A stretch of DNA of 64,000 bases from Alistipes communis (GTDB lineage: Bacteria > Bacteroidota > Bacteroidia > Bacteroidales > Rikenellaceae), in contig NZ_AP019735.1 in assembly GCF_006542665.1 (NCBI RefSeq), forward strand, positions 1,550,001-1,614,000, read 5' to 3'. The first letter of the stretch is position 1, and each line of letters begins with the position of its first letter. A model generated the notes under the pieces. The model ran no database searches. It worked only from the letters and a program-made list of their open reading frames with translations, and was not told the DNA's origin. Made by a program: the position numbers and the translations under genes. Positions 40,934 to 49,698 of the stretch are shown here, piece by piece.

Positions 40934-41917
40934 ATGATTACCATTTACCTCAAACAATACAACAAGATCATCCGCAATGCCGATCCCAAGCTCTTCGACG
41001 AACTGGGGTACGACGACATCCTGTGGATCGATCTGCTGAACCCCACGATCAAGGAGCAGAAGGCTGTCGAAGGCTTCATGGAGATCAGCCTCCAAACCAA
41101 GCAGCAGGTCGAGGAGATCGAGTCGACCTCGAAGTATTCCGAGACGGAGAACGCCATCATCTCCAACTCCAACTTCTTCGTGCCGACGGGCGATTCGTTC
41201 GTCGTGCAGCCCGTGTCGTTCATCATTTCGAACGAAGGCGTGCTGGTGTCGGTGCGCACGGCCGAATTCCGCACGTTCCGCGAGGCCGAGAAGCGGTTGC
41301 AGATGAGCTACCGCAGCTTCTCGACGGGCTACCACCTCTTCATCTCGCTGTTGGAGGTGCGCATCGACTACGACGCCGACCTGGTGGAGATGATCGCCAA
41401 ACAGGTCGCAGCCCTGTCGAAGGACATCAATTCGGAGGACTCGATCGACAAGAAGGTGATCCACCGCATCAACGCCCTGTTGGAGAGCACGATGTTGCTG
41501 CGCGAGAATATCTTCGACCGTCAGCGCGTCCTGTCGGGCATCCTGCGCTCGGAGCGTTTCCCCAACGACATCTACCCTCGCCTGCAACTGATGATCAAGG
41601 ACGTCAACTCGCTCATCAACCACGCCGATTTCAGCTTCCAGCGTCTGGACTATATCCAGGACGCCGCGCTGGGGCTCATCAACATCGAGCAGAACGAGAT
41701 CGTCAAGATCTTTTCGGTGGCGGCCGTGATCTTCATGCCCGCGACGCTCGTGGCGAGTATCTACGGCATGAATTTCCATGCCATGCCCGAACTGGACTGG
41801 GTATACACCTTCCCCGACGGGACGACCGTGCCGTTGGGCTACCTCTTCGCCATCGGACTCATGATACTCTTTTCGGCGGGTACGATCTGGTTTTTCCGGT
41901 ACAAAAAATGGTTGTGA
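40934..41917 (+). CDS. corA: CorA-family magnesium transporter
   Basis: 327-residue CorA-type divalent cation channel. Long cytoplasmic N-terminal domain with alpha/beta funnel and coiled helices (FDELGYDDILWIDLLNPT... RINALLESTMLLRENIFDRQRV), then two C-terminal membrane helices. The selectivity signature is present at the end of the first: GMNFHAMPEL at residues 278-287 (the GMN motif with its extracellular loop). Short positively charged tail RYKKWL. ATG 40934 is preferred over a GTG two codons earlier. A GC hairpin (GGCCGCAC/GTGCGGCC) lies just downstream. Confidence 0.95.
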   Translation: MITIYLKQYNKIIRNADPKLFDELGYDDILWIDLLNPTIKEQKAVEGFMEISLQTKQQVEEIESTSKYSETENAIISNSNFFVPTGDSFVVQPVSFIISNEGVLVSVRTAEFRTFREAEKRLQMSYRSFSTGYHLFISLLEVRIDYDADLVEMIAKQVAALSKDINSEDSIDKKVIHRINALLESTMLLRENIFDRQRVLSGILRSERFPNDIYPRLQLMIKDVNSLINHADFSFQRLDYIQDAALGLINIEQNEIVKIFSVAAVIFMPATLVASIYGMNFHAMPELDWVYTFPDGTTVPLGYLFAIGLMILFSAGTIWFFRYKKWL

Positions 41918-41966
41918 TCCGTCGAGGGCCGCACGGTGCGGCCGGCAGCGTTAATTCTCCAATCGC

Positions 41967-43274
41967 ATGGCCTTTTTCAAAAACCTCTGGACGTTCCTTA
42001 CGGAGACGATTTTTCTGAAAGACGAACGCAACTACCGCAACGGACTGATCCGTTGGGGCGTGCGGCAGTACAAGCTGCTCTTTTATACGGCGCGCGGGCT
42101 CGACGAACACGACACGCTGGTGCGCAGTGCGGCGCTGACCTTCTACACGCTCATGTCGATCGTTCCGATCGCGGCGCTCGTCTTCGCCGTGGTCAAGGGG
42201 TTCGGGCTGGCCGACGGATTGATGCAGAACCTCTATTCGCTCTTTCCGCACAACCGCGAGGTGGTCGACTACCTCATCACCTTCGCCGACAAGGCGCTCG
42301 CCGCCGCGCAGGGAGGCGTCGTCGCCTTCGTCGGGATCGTCATGCTCTTCTGGGCCGTCGTGCGGGTCTTCGGCTCGGTCGAGGAGGCCTTCAACAATAT
42401 CTGGGAGGTGAAGGTCTCGCGCAGCTTCACGCGGCAGTTCACCGACTACATCGCCGTGGTGGTCATTACGCCGATTCTGTGGGTCGTCGGCAGTACGGCG
42501 GGGCGCTATGCCGGTCATCTGCTGGGGATCGACTCCTTCGGTGCGCTCTACACGCTGCTGTCGGGCGCCGTCTCGCTGCTGGTCATCTGGGCGATGTTCT
42601 CGTTCATCTATGTCGTGGTGCCCAATACGCGCGTGAGGTTGGGCAGCGCCGTCATGGCGGGCATCGTCGCCGGCACGCTCTTCCTCGCCTTCCAGTGGGG
42701 GTACGTCTGGCTGCAACGCTACATGACCTCCTACAATGCCATCTACGGCAGTTTCGCCGCCCTGCCGCTGTTCCTTATCTGGGTGCAGTGGTCGTGGCAG
42801 ATTCTGCTCTTCGGCGGCGAGCTGGCCTTCGCCTATCAGAACATCTCGCGTTTTGCCGAGGAGCGCGAATCGCTGCGCATCAGCTACGACCACCGCCGTC
42901 AGGTGACGCTGGCCGTCATGCTGCACGTGGCGCGCATCTTCCGCGACGGCCACGGTCCCGTTTCGGCCGTCGAGATCCATACTGCGCTGCGGCTGCCGAC
43001 GCGCATCGTCAACGACGTGCTCTTTTCGCTGGTCACGGCGCGGCTGCTGGTGGCCGTGCGCAGCGAGTCCGACGACCGCGAAACTCTCTTCTCTCCGGCG
43101 GTAGACATCCATGCGCTGACGCTCTACGACGTGTTGGAACAGGTCGAGAGCCACGGAGATTCGGCGCTCGACTTCCGCGATTCACCCGAAATGAAGGTCG
43201 TCGGCGAGTTGCTTGCCGATATTCGCGCCGCCGCACGGCGGTCGCAGGCCAATGTACTCCTAATCGATATCTGA
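41967..43274 (+). CDS. YihY/BrkB family membrane protein
   Basis: 435-residue inner membrane protein of the YihY/virulence factor BrkB family. Six hydrophobic helices lie between about residues 50 and 290 (ALTFYTLMSIVPIAALVFAV, VVAFVGIVMLFWAVVRVFGSV, DYIAVVVITPILWVVGSTAG and others) with the family hallmark NNIWEVKVSRSFTRQFTDY. A C-terminal winged-helix-like cytoplasmic part (SAVEIHTALRLPTRIVNDVLF) is typical of Bacteroidota members. Earlier annotations as ribonuclease BN are not supported. Function unproven. Begins a run of closely spaced plus-strand genes; the next starts 3 bp after its stop. Confidence 0.88.
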   Translation: MAFFKNLWTFLTETIFLKDERNYRNGLIRWGVRQYKLLFYTARGLDEHDTLVRSAALTFYTLMSIVPIAALVFAVVKGFGLADGLMQNLYSLFPHNREVVDYLITFADKALAAAQGGVVAFVGIVMLFWAVVRVFGSVEEAFNNIWEVKVSRSFTRQFTDYIAVVVITPILWVVGSTAGRYAGHLLGIDSFGALYTLLSGAVSLLVIWAMFSFIYVVVPNTRVRLGSAVMAGIVAGTLFLAFQWGYVWLQRYMTSYNAIYGSFAALPLFLIWVQWSWQILLFGGELAFAYQNISRFAEERESLRISYDHRRQVTLAVMLHVARIFRDGHGPVSAVEIHTALRLPTRIVNDVLFSLVTARLLVAVRSESDDRETLFSPAVDIHALTLYDVLEQVESHGDSALDFRDSPEMKVVGELLADIRAAARRSQANVLLIDI

Positions 43275-43277
43275 TCC

Positions 43278-44057
43278 ATGATCCGTTCCGTCGTCATCAT
43301 CGGCAGCGGCAACCTCGCCGAAGCGCTCGCCCGCGCCGTCGCAGCTTCGCCGCTCGGCCTGCGGCAGGTTTTCGGCCGCAACCGCGACCGCGTGGCCGCC
43401 GTCGCGGCATTGTCCGGCACCGTGGGGGAGAGCGATCCCTCACGCCTGGCCCATGCCGACATCTATCTGATCGCCGTGAGCGATGCGGCCGTCGCGGAGG
43501 TAGCCTCGTCGCTGCCGATCGATGCCGCGGCCGTCGTGGCGCATACGGCCGGCAGCGTGCCGGTCGACGCGCTGGCCCGCTTTCCGCGGCGGGCTGTCTT
43601 CTATCCGTTCCAGACCTTCACGAAGGGGCGCGAGGTCGACTTCTCGGAGATTCCGATCCTCGTCGAGACCGCCTCGCCCGACCTGCGCGGCGAGGTGGAG
43701 GCCTTCGCCCGCTGCCTGAGCCGCACGGTGCTCTATGCCGACTCGACCCTGCGCGGGCAGGTGCATCTGGCGGGGGTCTTCGCCTGCAATTTCGCCAACC
43801 ACCTCTTCGAACTGGGCGGCGAGGTGCTGCGCCGTGCGGGCGTGTCGGCCGACCTGCTGCGGCCGCTCATCGCCGAGACGACGGCCAAGGCGCTCGCCGC
43901 CGCGCGTCCGGCCGCCGTACAGACGGGCCCCGCCGTGCGGGGCGACCTGCCCACGCAGGAGCGCCATCTCCGCCTGCTGGCGGACGACGCCCTCCTGAGC
44001 GACATCTACCGACTTATCACACAAAGTATATGGGAAACTTCAAGGAAGATATCGTAA
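43278..44057 (+). CDS. Rossmann-like and DUF2520 domain protein
   Basis: 259-residue dehydrogenase-like protein. N-terminal NAD(P)-binding Rossmann fold with GSGNLAEAL at residues 9-17, VFGRNRDR, and YLIAVSDAAVAEVAS. The C-terminal DUF2520 helical domain contains FYPFQTFTKGREVDF and LAGVFACNFANHLFELGGEVL. Similar to 6-phosphogluconate-dehydrogenase-type reductases and pyrroline-5-carboxylate reductase, but the substrate is unknown. Its 3' end overlaps the KdsC-like gene by 28 bp. In Bacteroidota this pair precedes kdsC-like and maf genes, which is consistent here. Confidence 0.83.
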   Translation: MIRSVVIIGSGNLAEALARAVAASPLGLRQVFGRNRDRVAAVAALSGTVGESDPSRLAHADIYLIAVSDAAVAEVASSLPIDAAAVVAHTAGSVPVDALARFPRRAVFYPFQTFTKGREVDFSEIPILVETASPDLRGEVEAFARCLSRTVLYADSTLRGQVHLAGVFACNFANHLFELGGEVLRRAGVSADLLRPLIAETTAKALAAARPAAVQTGPAVRGDLPTQERHLRLLADDALLSDIYRLITQSIWETSRKIS

Positions 44058-44572
44058 AGACCGAAGCCTTCGTCTTCGACGTCGACGGCGTCTTCACCGA
44101 CGGGGGCATCACCCCCTTCGGCGACGACTTCATCCGCCGTTACTATGCCAAGGACGGCTACGCCGTCTCCTATGCCTCCAAGCTGGGGTATAAGATCTGC
44201 ATCATCACGGGCGGCCGCGGCAAGTGGTTGCAGGAGCGTTTCGAGCGGCTCCGCGTCACGAAGATCTACGCCGACTGCGCCGACAAGATCGCGGCGCTGC
44301 GCGAATTTCTCGACGAATACGGCCTCGACGCCCGCAACGTCGTCTTCATGGGCGACGACATTCCCGATCTGGAATGTATGCGCGCCGTCGGCATCCCCGT
44401 CGCACCGGCCGACGCCGCCTCCGAGATTCTGGAAGCGGCGCGCTACGTCTCCGAGTATCCGGGCGGTCGGGGCTGTGTGCGCGACATCGTCGAGCAGGTG
44501 TTGCGCGCGCGCGGCCAGTGGGCGCTCCACGGCAAGGGCGTCAACTGCTCGAAGGAGGCCAAATCGGAGTGA
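44030..44572 (+). CDS. KdsC-like HAD-family 3-deoxy-D-manno-octulosonate 8-phosphate phosphatase
   Basis: 180-residue C0-type HAD phosphatase without cap domain. Motif I FDVDGVFTDG at residues 15-24 with both catalytic Asp, motif II IITGGRG, and motif IV VVFMGDDIPDLECM near 106. These match KdsC, which releases phosphate from KDO-8-P in the synthesis of the lipopolysaccharide sugar KDO; a close nonulosonate-phosphatase role cannot be excluded. The ATG at 44030 lies within the end of the DUF2520 gene. Confidence 0.88.
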   Translation: MGNFKEDIVKTEAFVFDVDGVFTDGGITPFGDDFIRRYYAKDGYAVSYASKLGYKICIITGGRGKWLQERFERLRVTKIYADCADKIAALREFLDEYGLDARNVVFMGDDIPDLECMRAVGIPVAPADAASEILEAARYVSEYPGGRGCVRDIVEQVLRARGQWALHGKGVNCSKEAKSE

Positions 44573-44653
44573 TCGCCGTCCGGTTCGTCGAAAATCGGTA
44601 ATTCGGGTAAGACAAACCGTAATCCGTCTGCCTGTCTGTCCGTGCGGAACCCG

Positions 44654-44661
44654 TATTTTTG
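44654..44661 (+). promoter_or_regulatory. -7 promoter box before the alpha/beta hydrolase
   Basis: TATTTTTG, matching TAnnTTTG, about 90 bp upstream of the ATG at 44750. No convincing -33 element. Confidence 0.45.
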
Positions 44662-44749
44662 CATCGGAGGAAATTCCCTTCGGGCCTGTACGGGTTCGGT
44701 GTCCGTGCGGCCGGAGGGAAATCCGTTACATGAACGAACGAATGACGCC

Positions 44750-45838
44750 ATGCGACGATTTGTGTGTTTTACGCTACTGGCCGGAGCGATGCTTTCCGGC
44801 TCCTGCGACGGTCGGTGCGGCCGCCGGAGCGATGCGGCCGATCCGATTTTCAATTCCGATATCACGATGAACGAGCAACTGAATCTGACCTCCGAGTGGG
44901 ACAAGGTATTCCCTCGGAGCGGCAAGGTCGACCACAGCAAGGTGACCTTCCGCAACCGCTACGGCCTGACGCTGGCGGCGGACATGTATATTCCGAAAAA
45001 TGCTGCGGGGCGCTTGCCGGCCGTCGCCGTCTGCGGACCCTTCGGGGCGGTCAAGGAGCAGGCGTCGGGGCTTTACGCCCAGACGCTGGCCGAACGCGGC
45101 CTGATCGCGATCGCTTTCGACCCCTCCTACACGGGCGAGAGCGGCGGCGAGCCTCGCTACGTGGCGTCGCCCGACATCAATACGGAGGACTTTTGCGCCG
45201 CGGTCGATTTCCTTTCGACCTCGGAGCGGGTCGATCCCGGGCGTATCGGCATCTTCGGCATCTGCGGCTGGGGCGGCATGGCGCTCAATGCCGCTGCCGT
45301 CGATACGCGCATTCGGGCGACCGTCGCCTCGACGATGTACGACATGAGCCGCGTGACGGCCAACGGCTATTTCGACGCGATGGACGCCGACGCACGCCAC
45401 GAACTCCGCCGGCGGCTCAATGCGCAGCGCACGGAGGATTACCGCTGTGGCACCTACGCCCGTGCAGGCGGTGTGGCCGATCCGCTGCCCGCCGATGCGC
45501 CCCAGTTCGTGAAGGACTATCACGCCTACTACAAGACGCCGCGCGGCTATCACCGGCGGTCGCTCAACTCCAACGAAGGCTGGAACGCGACCTCCTCGCT
45601 GTCGTTTCTCAACATGCCCCTTCTGACCTATGCCGGCGAGATCCGCAGCGCCGTGCTGCTGCTCCACGGCGAGCGTGCGCACTCGCGCTATTTCAGCGAG
45701 GATGCGTTCCGGCGGCTGACGGGCGACAACAAGGAGTTGTACATCGTCCCCGACGCCAACCATACGGACCTCTACGACAATATGGAGCGGATTCCCTTCG
45801 ACCGTATCGAATCGTTTTTCAAAGAGAACCTGCGATGA
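44750..45838 (+). CDS. secreted alpha/beta hydrolase, dienelactone hydrolase-like
   Basis: 362-residue protein with a lipoprotein-like signal (MRRFVCFTLLAGAMLSGSC). The alpha/beta hydrolase fold is shown by oxyanion-side AVCGPFGAVKEQ, the nucleophile elbow FGICGWGGMALN near residue 170 in which the nucleophile is Cys rather than Ser, a probable acid in HGERAHSRYFSEDAF and the final His in VPDANHTDLYD. The Cys elbow is also seen in dienelactone hydrolases. Natural substrate unknown. The stop overlaps the start of the acetyltransferase gene (ATGA), so both are translated from one mRNA. Confidence 0.84.
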   Translation: MRRFVCFTLLAGAMLSGSCDGRCGRRSDAADPIFNSDITMNEQLNLTSEWDKVFPRSGKVDHSKVTFRNRYGLTLAADMYIPKNAAGRLPAVAVCGPFGAVKEQASGLYAQTLAERGLIAIAFDPSYTGESGGEPRYVASPDINTEDFCAAVDFLSTSERVDPGRIGIFGICGWGGMALNAAAVDTRIRATVASTMYDMSRVTANGYFDAMDADARHELRRRLNAQRTEDYRCGTYARAGGVADPLPADAPQFVKDYHAYYKTPRGYHRRSLNSNEGWNATSSLSFLNMPLLTYAGEIRSAVLLLHGERAHSRYFSEDAFRRLTGDNKELYIVPDANHTDLYDNMERIPFDRIESFFKENLR

Positions 45839-46401
45839 ACCTCTCCGAATTTTTGGCTTTCGCCGCAACGCGCCGTCCGCTCGATACGGAGGAGATCGGC
45901 CGTTTCATGGATGAGATGAGCGACTCCGCGCGGCGCATCACCTTCGAGCTCAACGGCTCCTACCATACGCCCGACGAGGTGCGGGCGCTTCTCTCGCGGC
46001 TTTTCGGATACGAGATCGATCCCTCGGTGCGGGTCTTCCCTCCGTTCTACACCGATTTCGGCCGGAACATCGCCGTGGGGAAGGGAGTCTTCATCAACGC
46101 CTGCTGCCATTTTCAGGACCACGGCGGCGTCACGCTCGGCGACGGTTGCCAGATCGGCCACAACGTGGTCTTCGCCACGCTCGACCACGGGATCGCACCC
46201 GCCGAGCGCCGTACGACCGTTCCCGCGCCGATCGTGTTGGGCCGGAACGTCTGGGTGGGTTCGAACGCGACGATTCTGCGCGGCGTCACCATCGGCGACA
46301 ATGCCGTCGTGGCGGCCGGTGCGGTCGTTGCGAAAGACGTGGAGGCGAATACCATCGTGGGAGGCGTTCCCGCCCGCCTGCTCCGCCGTATCGACGGGTA
46401 G
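45835..46401 (+). CDS. hexapeptide-repeat acetyltransferase (maltose/galactoside O-acetyltransferase type)
   Basis: 188-residue left-handed beta-helix acyltransferase. An N-terminal helical part (FAATRRPLDTEEIGRFMDEM) precedes the hexapeptide coils from about residue 70: INACCHFQDHGGVTLGDGCQIGHNVV, the catalytic His in DHGIAP, and WVGSNATILRGVTIGDNAVVAAGAVV, ending VPARLLRRI. It would transfer an acetyl group from acetyl-CoA to a sugar or related hydroxyl. Acceptor unknown. Translationally coupled to the hydrolase gene; convergent with the transporter at 46427. Confidence 0.88.
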   Translation: MNLSEFLAFAATRRPLDTEEIGRFMDEMSDSARRITFELNGSYHTPDEVRALLSRLFGYEIDPSVRVFPPFYTDFGRNIAVGKGVFINACCHFQDHGGVTLGDGCQIGHNVVFATLDHGIAPAERRTTVPAPIVLGRNVWVGSNATILRGVTIGDNAVVAAGAVVAKDVEANTIVGGVPARLLRRIDG

Positions 46402-46426
46402 CGCGTAACCGATGTAGCGGGAAGGC

Positions 46427-48088
46427 TCAGCGGAAGAAGAGCAGCACCACCTGCGCCAGAATCACCCGCACGAACATCGACAGCGGGTAGACCGTCGCGT
46501 AGCTCACCGACGGGTTGTCGCCCTCGATCGTGTCGTTGGCATAACCGAGTGCCATGGGGTTGGCCATGGCGCCGCACAGCATGCCGCAGGTCGACCCGAA
46601 GTCGAGCCGCGACCAGCGCAGGGCGATCCATCCCATGACGAGCACCGGCAGCAGCGTCAGCGCGAAACCCAGACCGATCCACATCGCTCCTTCGGGACGC
46701 ATGACCGTGTCGAAGAAGTGTGCGCCGGCGTCCAGTCCCAGACAGGCCAGGTACATCGACAGCCCGATGCCGCGCAGCATCAGGTTGGCGCTCAGCGTCG
46801 TGTAGGTAATCATGTGCAGCCGCGGCCCGAACGTGCCGATCAGGATACCCACGATGATCGGCCCTCCGGCCAGTCCCAGCCGCACGGGCGCCGAGATGCC
46901 CGGCAGATGCAGCGGCACGGCGCCGACGGCCAGTCCGAGGATGATGCCGATGAAAATGGCGGCGATGTTGGGTTCGTTGAGGTTCTTTTCGGCGTTGCCG
47001 AGCACCTTCTCGACGTTGTGCACCGCCGGCGCTTCGCCCACGACGATCACGCGGTCGCCGATCTGCAATACGAGGCTCGGCGTGGCCAGCAGCGGTACGC
47101 CGCTGCGGTAGACGCGGCTGATGTTGATCCCGTAGCTGTTTCGCAGCCGCAGCGCTCCTAACTTTTTGCCGTTGATTTCGGGGCGGGTGATGACGATCGA
47201 CTGCGAGATCAGCCGGCTGTCGATCGCGTTCCAGTCGACGTCCTCCTTGTTCCAGTCGGTCTGTTCCTGCTCGCCGAAGAGCGCCGTGAGTGTCTCGGCG
47301 TTCTGTTCGGTCGTGACGATCAGCAGCCGGTCGCCCTCCTGCAACTGCGTGTCGGAGGTGGGGATCGAGACCTTGCCGTCGCGCCACAGCCGCGAGATGA
47401 CGAAGGGGATGTGGCTGATACGTGCGACCTCGCGCACGGTCATGCCGAATATGCCGGGATTGTGTACCTGGAAGGCTGCGATGTAGGTGCTGTGCGTGTC
47501 GCCGGATTCGGTCGCGGCCAGGTCGCACGGCCGCACCCAGAGGCGGCGCATCACGAGAATGGCCAGGATCACCCCTACGACACCCAGCGGATAGGTCACC
47601 GCGCAGCTCAGCGCCGCTCCGTCGGAGGGAATTCCCAATTGGTTGAGCGTCTGCTGCGCCGCACCCAGCGCCGGCGTGTTGGTCGTCGCGCCGCACAGGA
47701 CGCCCATCATCTCGGGGAGCGCTACGGGGGTGATGCGGCTCAGGAGGATCGTCATGCAGGTGCCGATCGCTATGACGCCGAGTCCCAGCAGGTTGAGTCG
47801 CACGCCGCCCCGGTGGAACGAACTGAAAAAGCCCGGCCCCACCTGCAATCCGAGCGAGTAGACGAAGAGCACCAGTCCGAAGCTTTCGGCATATTCGAGC
47901 ATCTCTTCGTCGACCGACAGTCCGAAGTGACCGGCCAGAATTCCCACGAAGAAGACGAACGTGACGCCCAGCGAGATGCCGCCGATGCGCACCTTGCCCA
48001 GTGCCATGCCCGCGGCGCAGATCAGGGCGACGACGACCACCGCCTGCAACGCCGTATGTTCCACGAAAAGGGTATCGATCCACTCCAT
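46427..48088 (-). CDS. putative transporter, AspT/YidE family
   Basis: 553-residue inner-membrane protein with the YidE/AspT duplication: about five helices (AVVVVALICAAGMALGKVRIGG... ), then two cytoplasmic TrkA-C (RCK-C) domains at about residues 190-370, recognisable from VHNPGIFGMTVREVARISHIP and the later INGKKLGALRLRNSYGINISRV. Another block of helices follows (NIAAIFIGIILGLAVGAV..., LRWSRLDFGSTCGMLCGAMANPMAL). AspT exchanges aspartate for alanine; this member's substrate is unknown. It is a single-gene unit with its own promoter. Confidence 0.88.
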   Translation of the reverse strand: MEWIDTLFVEHTALQAVVVVALICAAGMALGKVRIGGISLGVTFVFFVGILAGHFGLSVDEEMLEYAESFGLVLFVYSLGLQVGPGFFSSFHRGGVRLNLLGLGVIAIGTCMTILLSRITPVALPEMMGVLCGATTNTPALGAAQQTLNQLGIPSDGAALSCAVTYPLGVVGVILAILVMRRLWVRPCDLAATESGDTHSTYIAAFQVHNPGIFGMTVREVARISHIPFVISRLWRDGKVSIPTSDTQLQEGDRLLIVTTEQNAETLTALFGEQEQTDWNKEDVDWNAIDSRLISQSIVITRPEINGKKLGALRLRNSYGINISRVYRSGVPLLATPSLVLQIGDRVIVVGEAPAVHNVEKVLGNAEKNLNEPNIAAIFIGIILGLAVGAVPLHLPGISAPVRLGLAGGPIIVGILIGTFGPRLHMITYTTLSANLMLRGIGLSMYLACLGLDAGAHFFDTVMRPEGAMWIGLGFALTLLPVLVMGWIALRWSRLDFGSTCGMLCGAMANPMALGYANDTIEGDNPSVSYATVYPLSMFVRVILAQVVLLFFR

Positions 48089-48113
48089 GCCTGTTCTGCT
48101 CGATAAAGTCGGG

Positions 48114-48121
48114 CAAATGTA
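48114..48121 (-). promoter_or_regulatory. promoter box of the AspT/YidE-like gene
   Basis: Minus-strand TACATTTG (TAnnTTTG), about 25 bp upstream of the ATG; a TTTC, one mismatch from TTTG, lies 19 bp further upstream. Confidence 0.6.
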
Positions 48122-48215
48122 CGAAATTTGTCGTAATCTCGAAACCCGTCGCCGTCTGCGTTTTCCTGCGGGGGAAATATTCTCCCCGCAGGGTACGGAA
48201 GACTGTATTGTCCCG

Positions 48216-48366
48216 CCTCCGGTGCGATGCGGAAGTGTTGTGCGCTGCGCGCAACGATGATTTTGATCTCTTTTTACTCAGTTTTAGCAGGCCTTCGGCC
48301 TGCCCGAATGCACCGCGAAAATAGCGGAAGAAGTGGCGGCATCGGCGCGAGCGCCCGGAGCGATCG
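48216..48366 (+). repeat. dispersed modular repeat, module 3, copy D
   Basis: Contains GCGATGCGGAAG, GTGCGCTGCGCGCAACGATG, hairpin GCAGGCCTTCGGCCTGC, GCGAAAATAGCGGAAG and GCGCGAGCGCCCGGAGCG, closely matching copies at 34240-34375 and 48798-48945. Between this and copy C lies the perfect 10-bp stem GTGCTTTTGG/CCAAAAGCAC with a 6-nt loop (48451-48476). Confidence 0.75.
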
Positions 48367-48544
48367 TGCGCAAACGGCGTAGATCTTGCGTGATCGCTCA
48401 GCGAGCGCCGGTGTCGTCACCCGCTACTTTTCGCGGTGCTTGATCTTTTGGTGCTTTTGGATCAAGCCAAAAGCACAGAAGAAAAAATGCACGACAGAAG
48501 AAATCGATTCTTACTTCGGGAAGTATCCCGCACCTCCGATTGGG

Positions 48545-48945
48545 CGTTTCCTGCGAGGAGCGGATTTACCACCTTTTGTCACCGAAAGGTGGCGCCAAAA
48601 GTGTCCGCAGGGCACCTCTGTCGGGATCGGACGGCGGTTCTCCCTGAGCGGGCACAAAAGACTGCGCTGTTGCGGCGCAAAAGATTGCACCGCTTCGACT
48701 GTGGCGGCTCGGCAAAGTCCGCAAGCGGCCTCTGCACTCGCCTGCTGCCCGTCGTTTTGCACGCCCGCTCCGGGCGCTCGAACCTCCGTCCGATCTGTTT
48801 CCTCCTCCGGTGCAATGCGGAGTCTATGGTGCGCTCCGCGCGACATGATTTATTCCGATGTAATTCCTCTATACTCAATTTAGCAGGCCTCCGGCCTGCG
48901 GGATCGCACTGCGAAAAGAGCGGAAGCAGTGACGACACCTGCGCG
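48545..48945 (+). repeat. dispersed modular repeat, copy C (modules 1 and 3)
   Basis: Module 1 at 48545-48621: GTTTCCTGCGAG, stem CCACCTTTTG/CGAAAGGTGG (48569-48592, one mismatch) and CGCCAAAAGTGTCCGCAGGGC. Module 3 at 48798-48945 with GCAATGCGGAG, GTGCGCTCCGCGCGACATG, hairpin GCAGGCCTCCGGCCTGC and ATCGCACTGCGAAAAGAGCGG. Module 2 is missing, replaced by unrelated sequence. No gene is supported between 48089 and 49018. Confidence 0.75.
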
Positions 48946-48982
48946 GAATCGGAACGACGTGTGAAGTTTTGTTGGGGCTATC

Positions 48983-49013
48983 TTGGCGGAATTCGCGAAA
49001 CTTCGTATCTTAG
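48983..49013 (+). promoter_or_regulatory. promoter of the GNAT gene
   Basis: TTG at 48983-48985, a 20-bp spacer, TATCTTAG at 49006-49013 (one mismatch to TAnnTTTG). The box ends 5 bp before the ATG, predicting a leaderless mRNA. Confidence 0.6.
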
Positions 49014-49018
49014 CGCCT

Positions 49019-49561
49019 ATGGAAACACTGACATACCGGAGATTCCTCTCCACCGCCGACGCCGGCTGGGCTGCGGCGTACCGACTTTACGAAGCTTCGT
49101 TCCCTCCGTGCGAGCGCCGTAGCGAACGGGACTACGACGCCGCGCTCGCCGACGGCCGCCTGCATGCCGAGAGCGTGTGGGACGGCGACCTGTTCGTGGG
49201 GCTGGTCTTCTGGTGGCTCGCCGACGAAGGCTACGCCTACCTCGAACATCTGGCCGTCGAACCCGTTCTGCGCGGGCACAATTACGGTGCGCGCATTCTG
49301 CACGACCTGTGCCGTCGTGCGGGGCGCGTCATCCTGGAGATCGATCCGCCCGAAGACGAAATTTCGCGCCGCCGTCGCGGATTCTACGAACGCAACGGTT
49401 TCGTTTACAACGAATACGACTATATCCACCCCTCCTACTTGCGGCCGCCGCAGCCCCACCGGCTCATGGTGATGAGCTATCCGGAGGCGATCTCGCCCGC
49501 CGAGTTCGAGGCGTTCCGCACGTTCGCGCGCGGTGTCGCGGTCGAATACACGGGACGCTGA
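49019..49561 (+). CDS. GNAT-family N-acetyltransferase
   Basis: 180-residue acetyltransferase. The GNAT motif A region is YAYLEHLAVEPVLRGHNYGARIL near residues 75-97 (acetyl-CoA pyrophosphate loop, here RGHNYG for the usual Q/RxxGxG/A), followed by ILEIDPPEDEISRRRRGFYERNGFVYNEYDYIHPSY, the motif B part. The start at ATG 49019 (METLTYRRFL) is favoured because the promoter box ends just upstream; a longer reading to 48983 would begin inside it. Substrate unknown. Separated from the GH36 gene by a bidirectional terminator. Confidence 0.87.
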   Translation: METLTYRRFLSTADAGWAAAYRLYEASFPPCERRSERDYDAALADGRLHAESVWDGDLFVGLVFWWLADEGYAYLEHLAVEPVLRGHNYGARILHDLCRRAGRVILEIDPPEDEISRRRRGFYERNGFVYNEYDYIHPSYLRPPQPHRLMVMSYPEAISPAEFEAFRTFARGVAVEYTGR

Positions 49562-49589
49562 GTTCCGGAGGTAGGAAGCCGAAAAAAAA

Positions 49590-49625
49590 GCCCCTGCCGG
49601 AAGTCTCTCCGGCAGGGGCCTTTCT
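49590..49625. terminator. bidirectional terminator between the GNAT and GH36 genes
   Basis: 11-bp stem GCCCCTGCCGG / CCGGCAGGGGC with an 8-nt loop, A-run on the left and TTTCTTG on the right, between convergent genes. Confidence 0.85.
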
Positions 49626-49698
49626 TGTCCGGACTGTTGGCCTGTTCCTGCTTCATTGGCTGCTTTGGGAACGGTACCGGGCCGATCGAAAGAAGCGG

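Noticed and set aside
48386..49122. Open frames of 165 and 228 residues in the 48.4-49.1 kb gap
   Set aside because: They translate the dispersed repeat modules; similar spurious frames appear at the other copies, and codon patterns are not protein-like.
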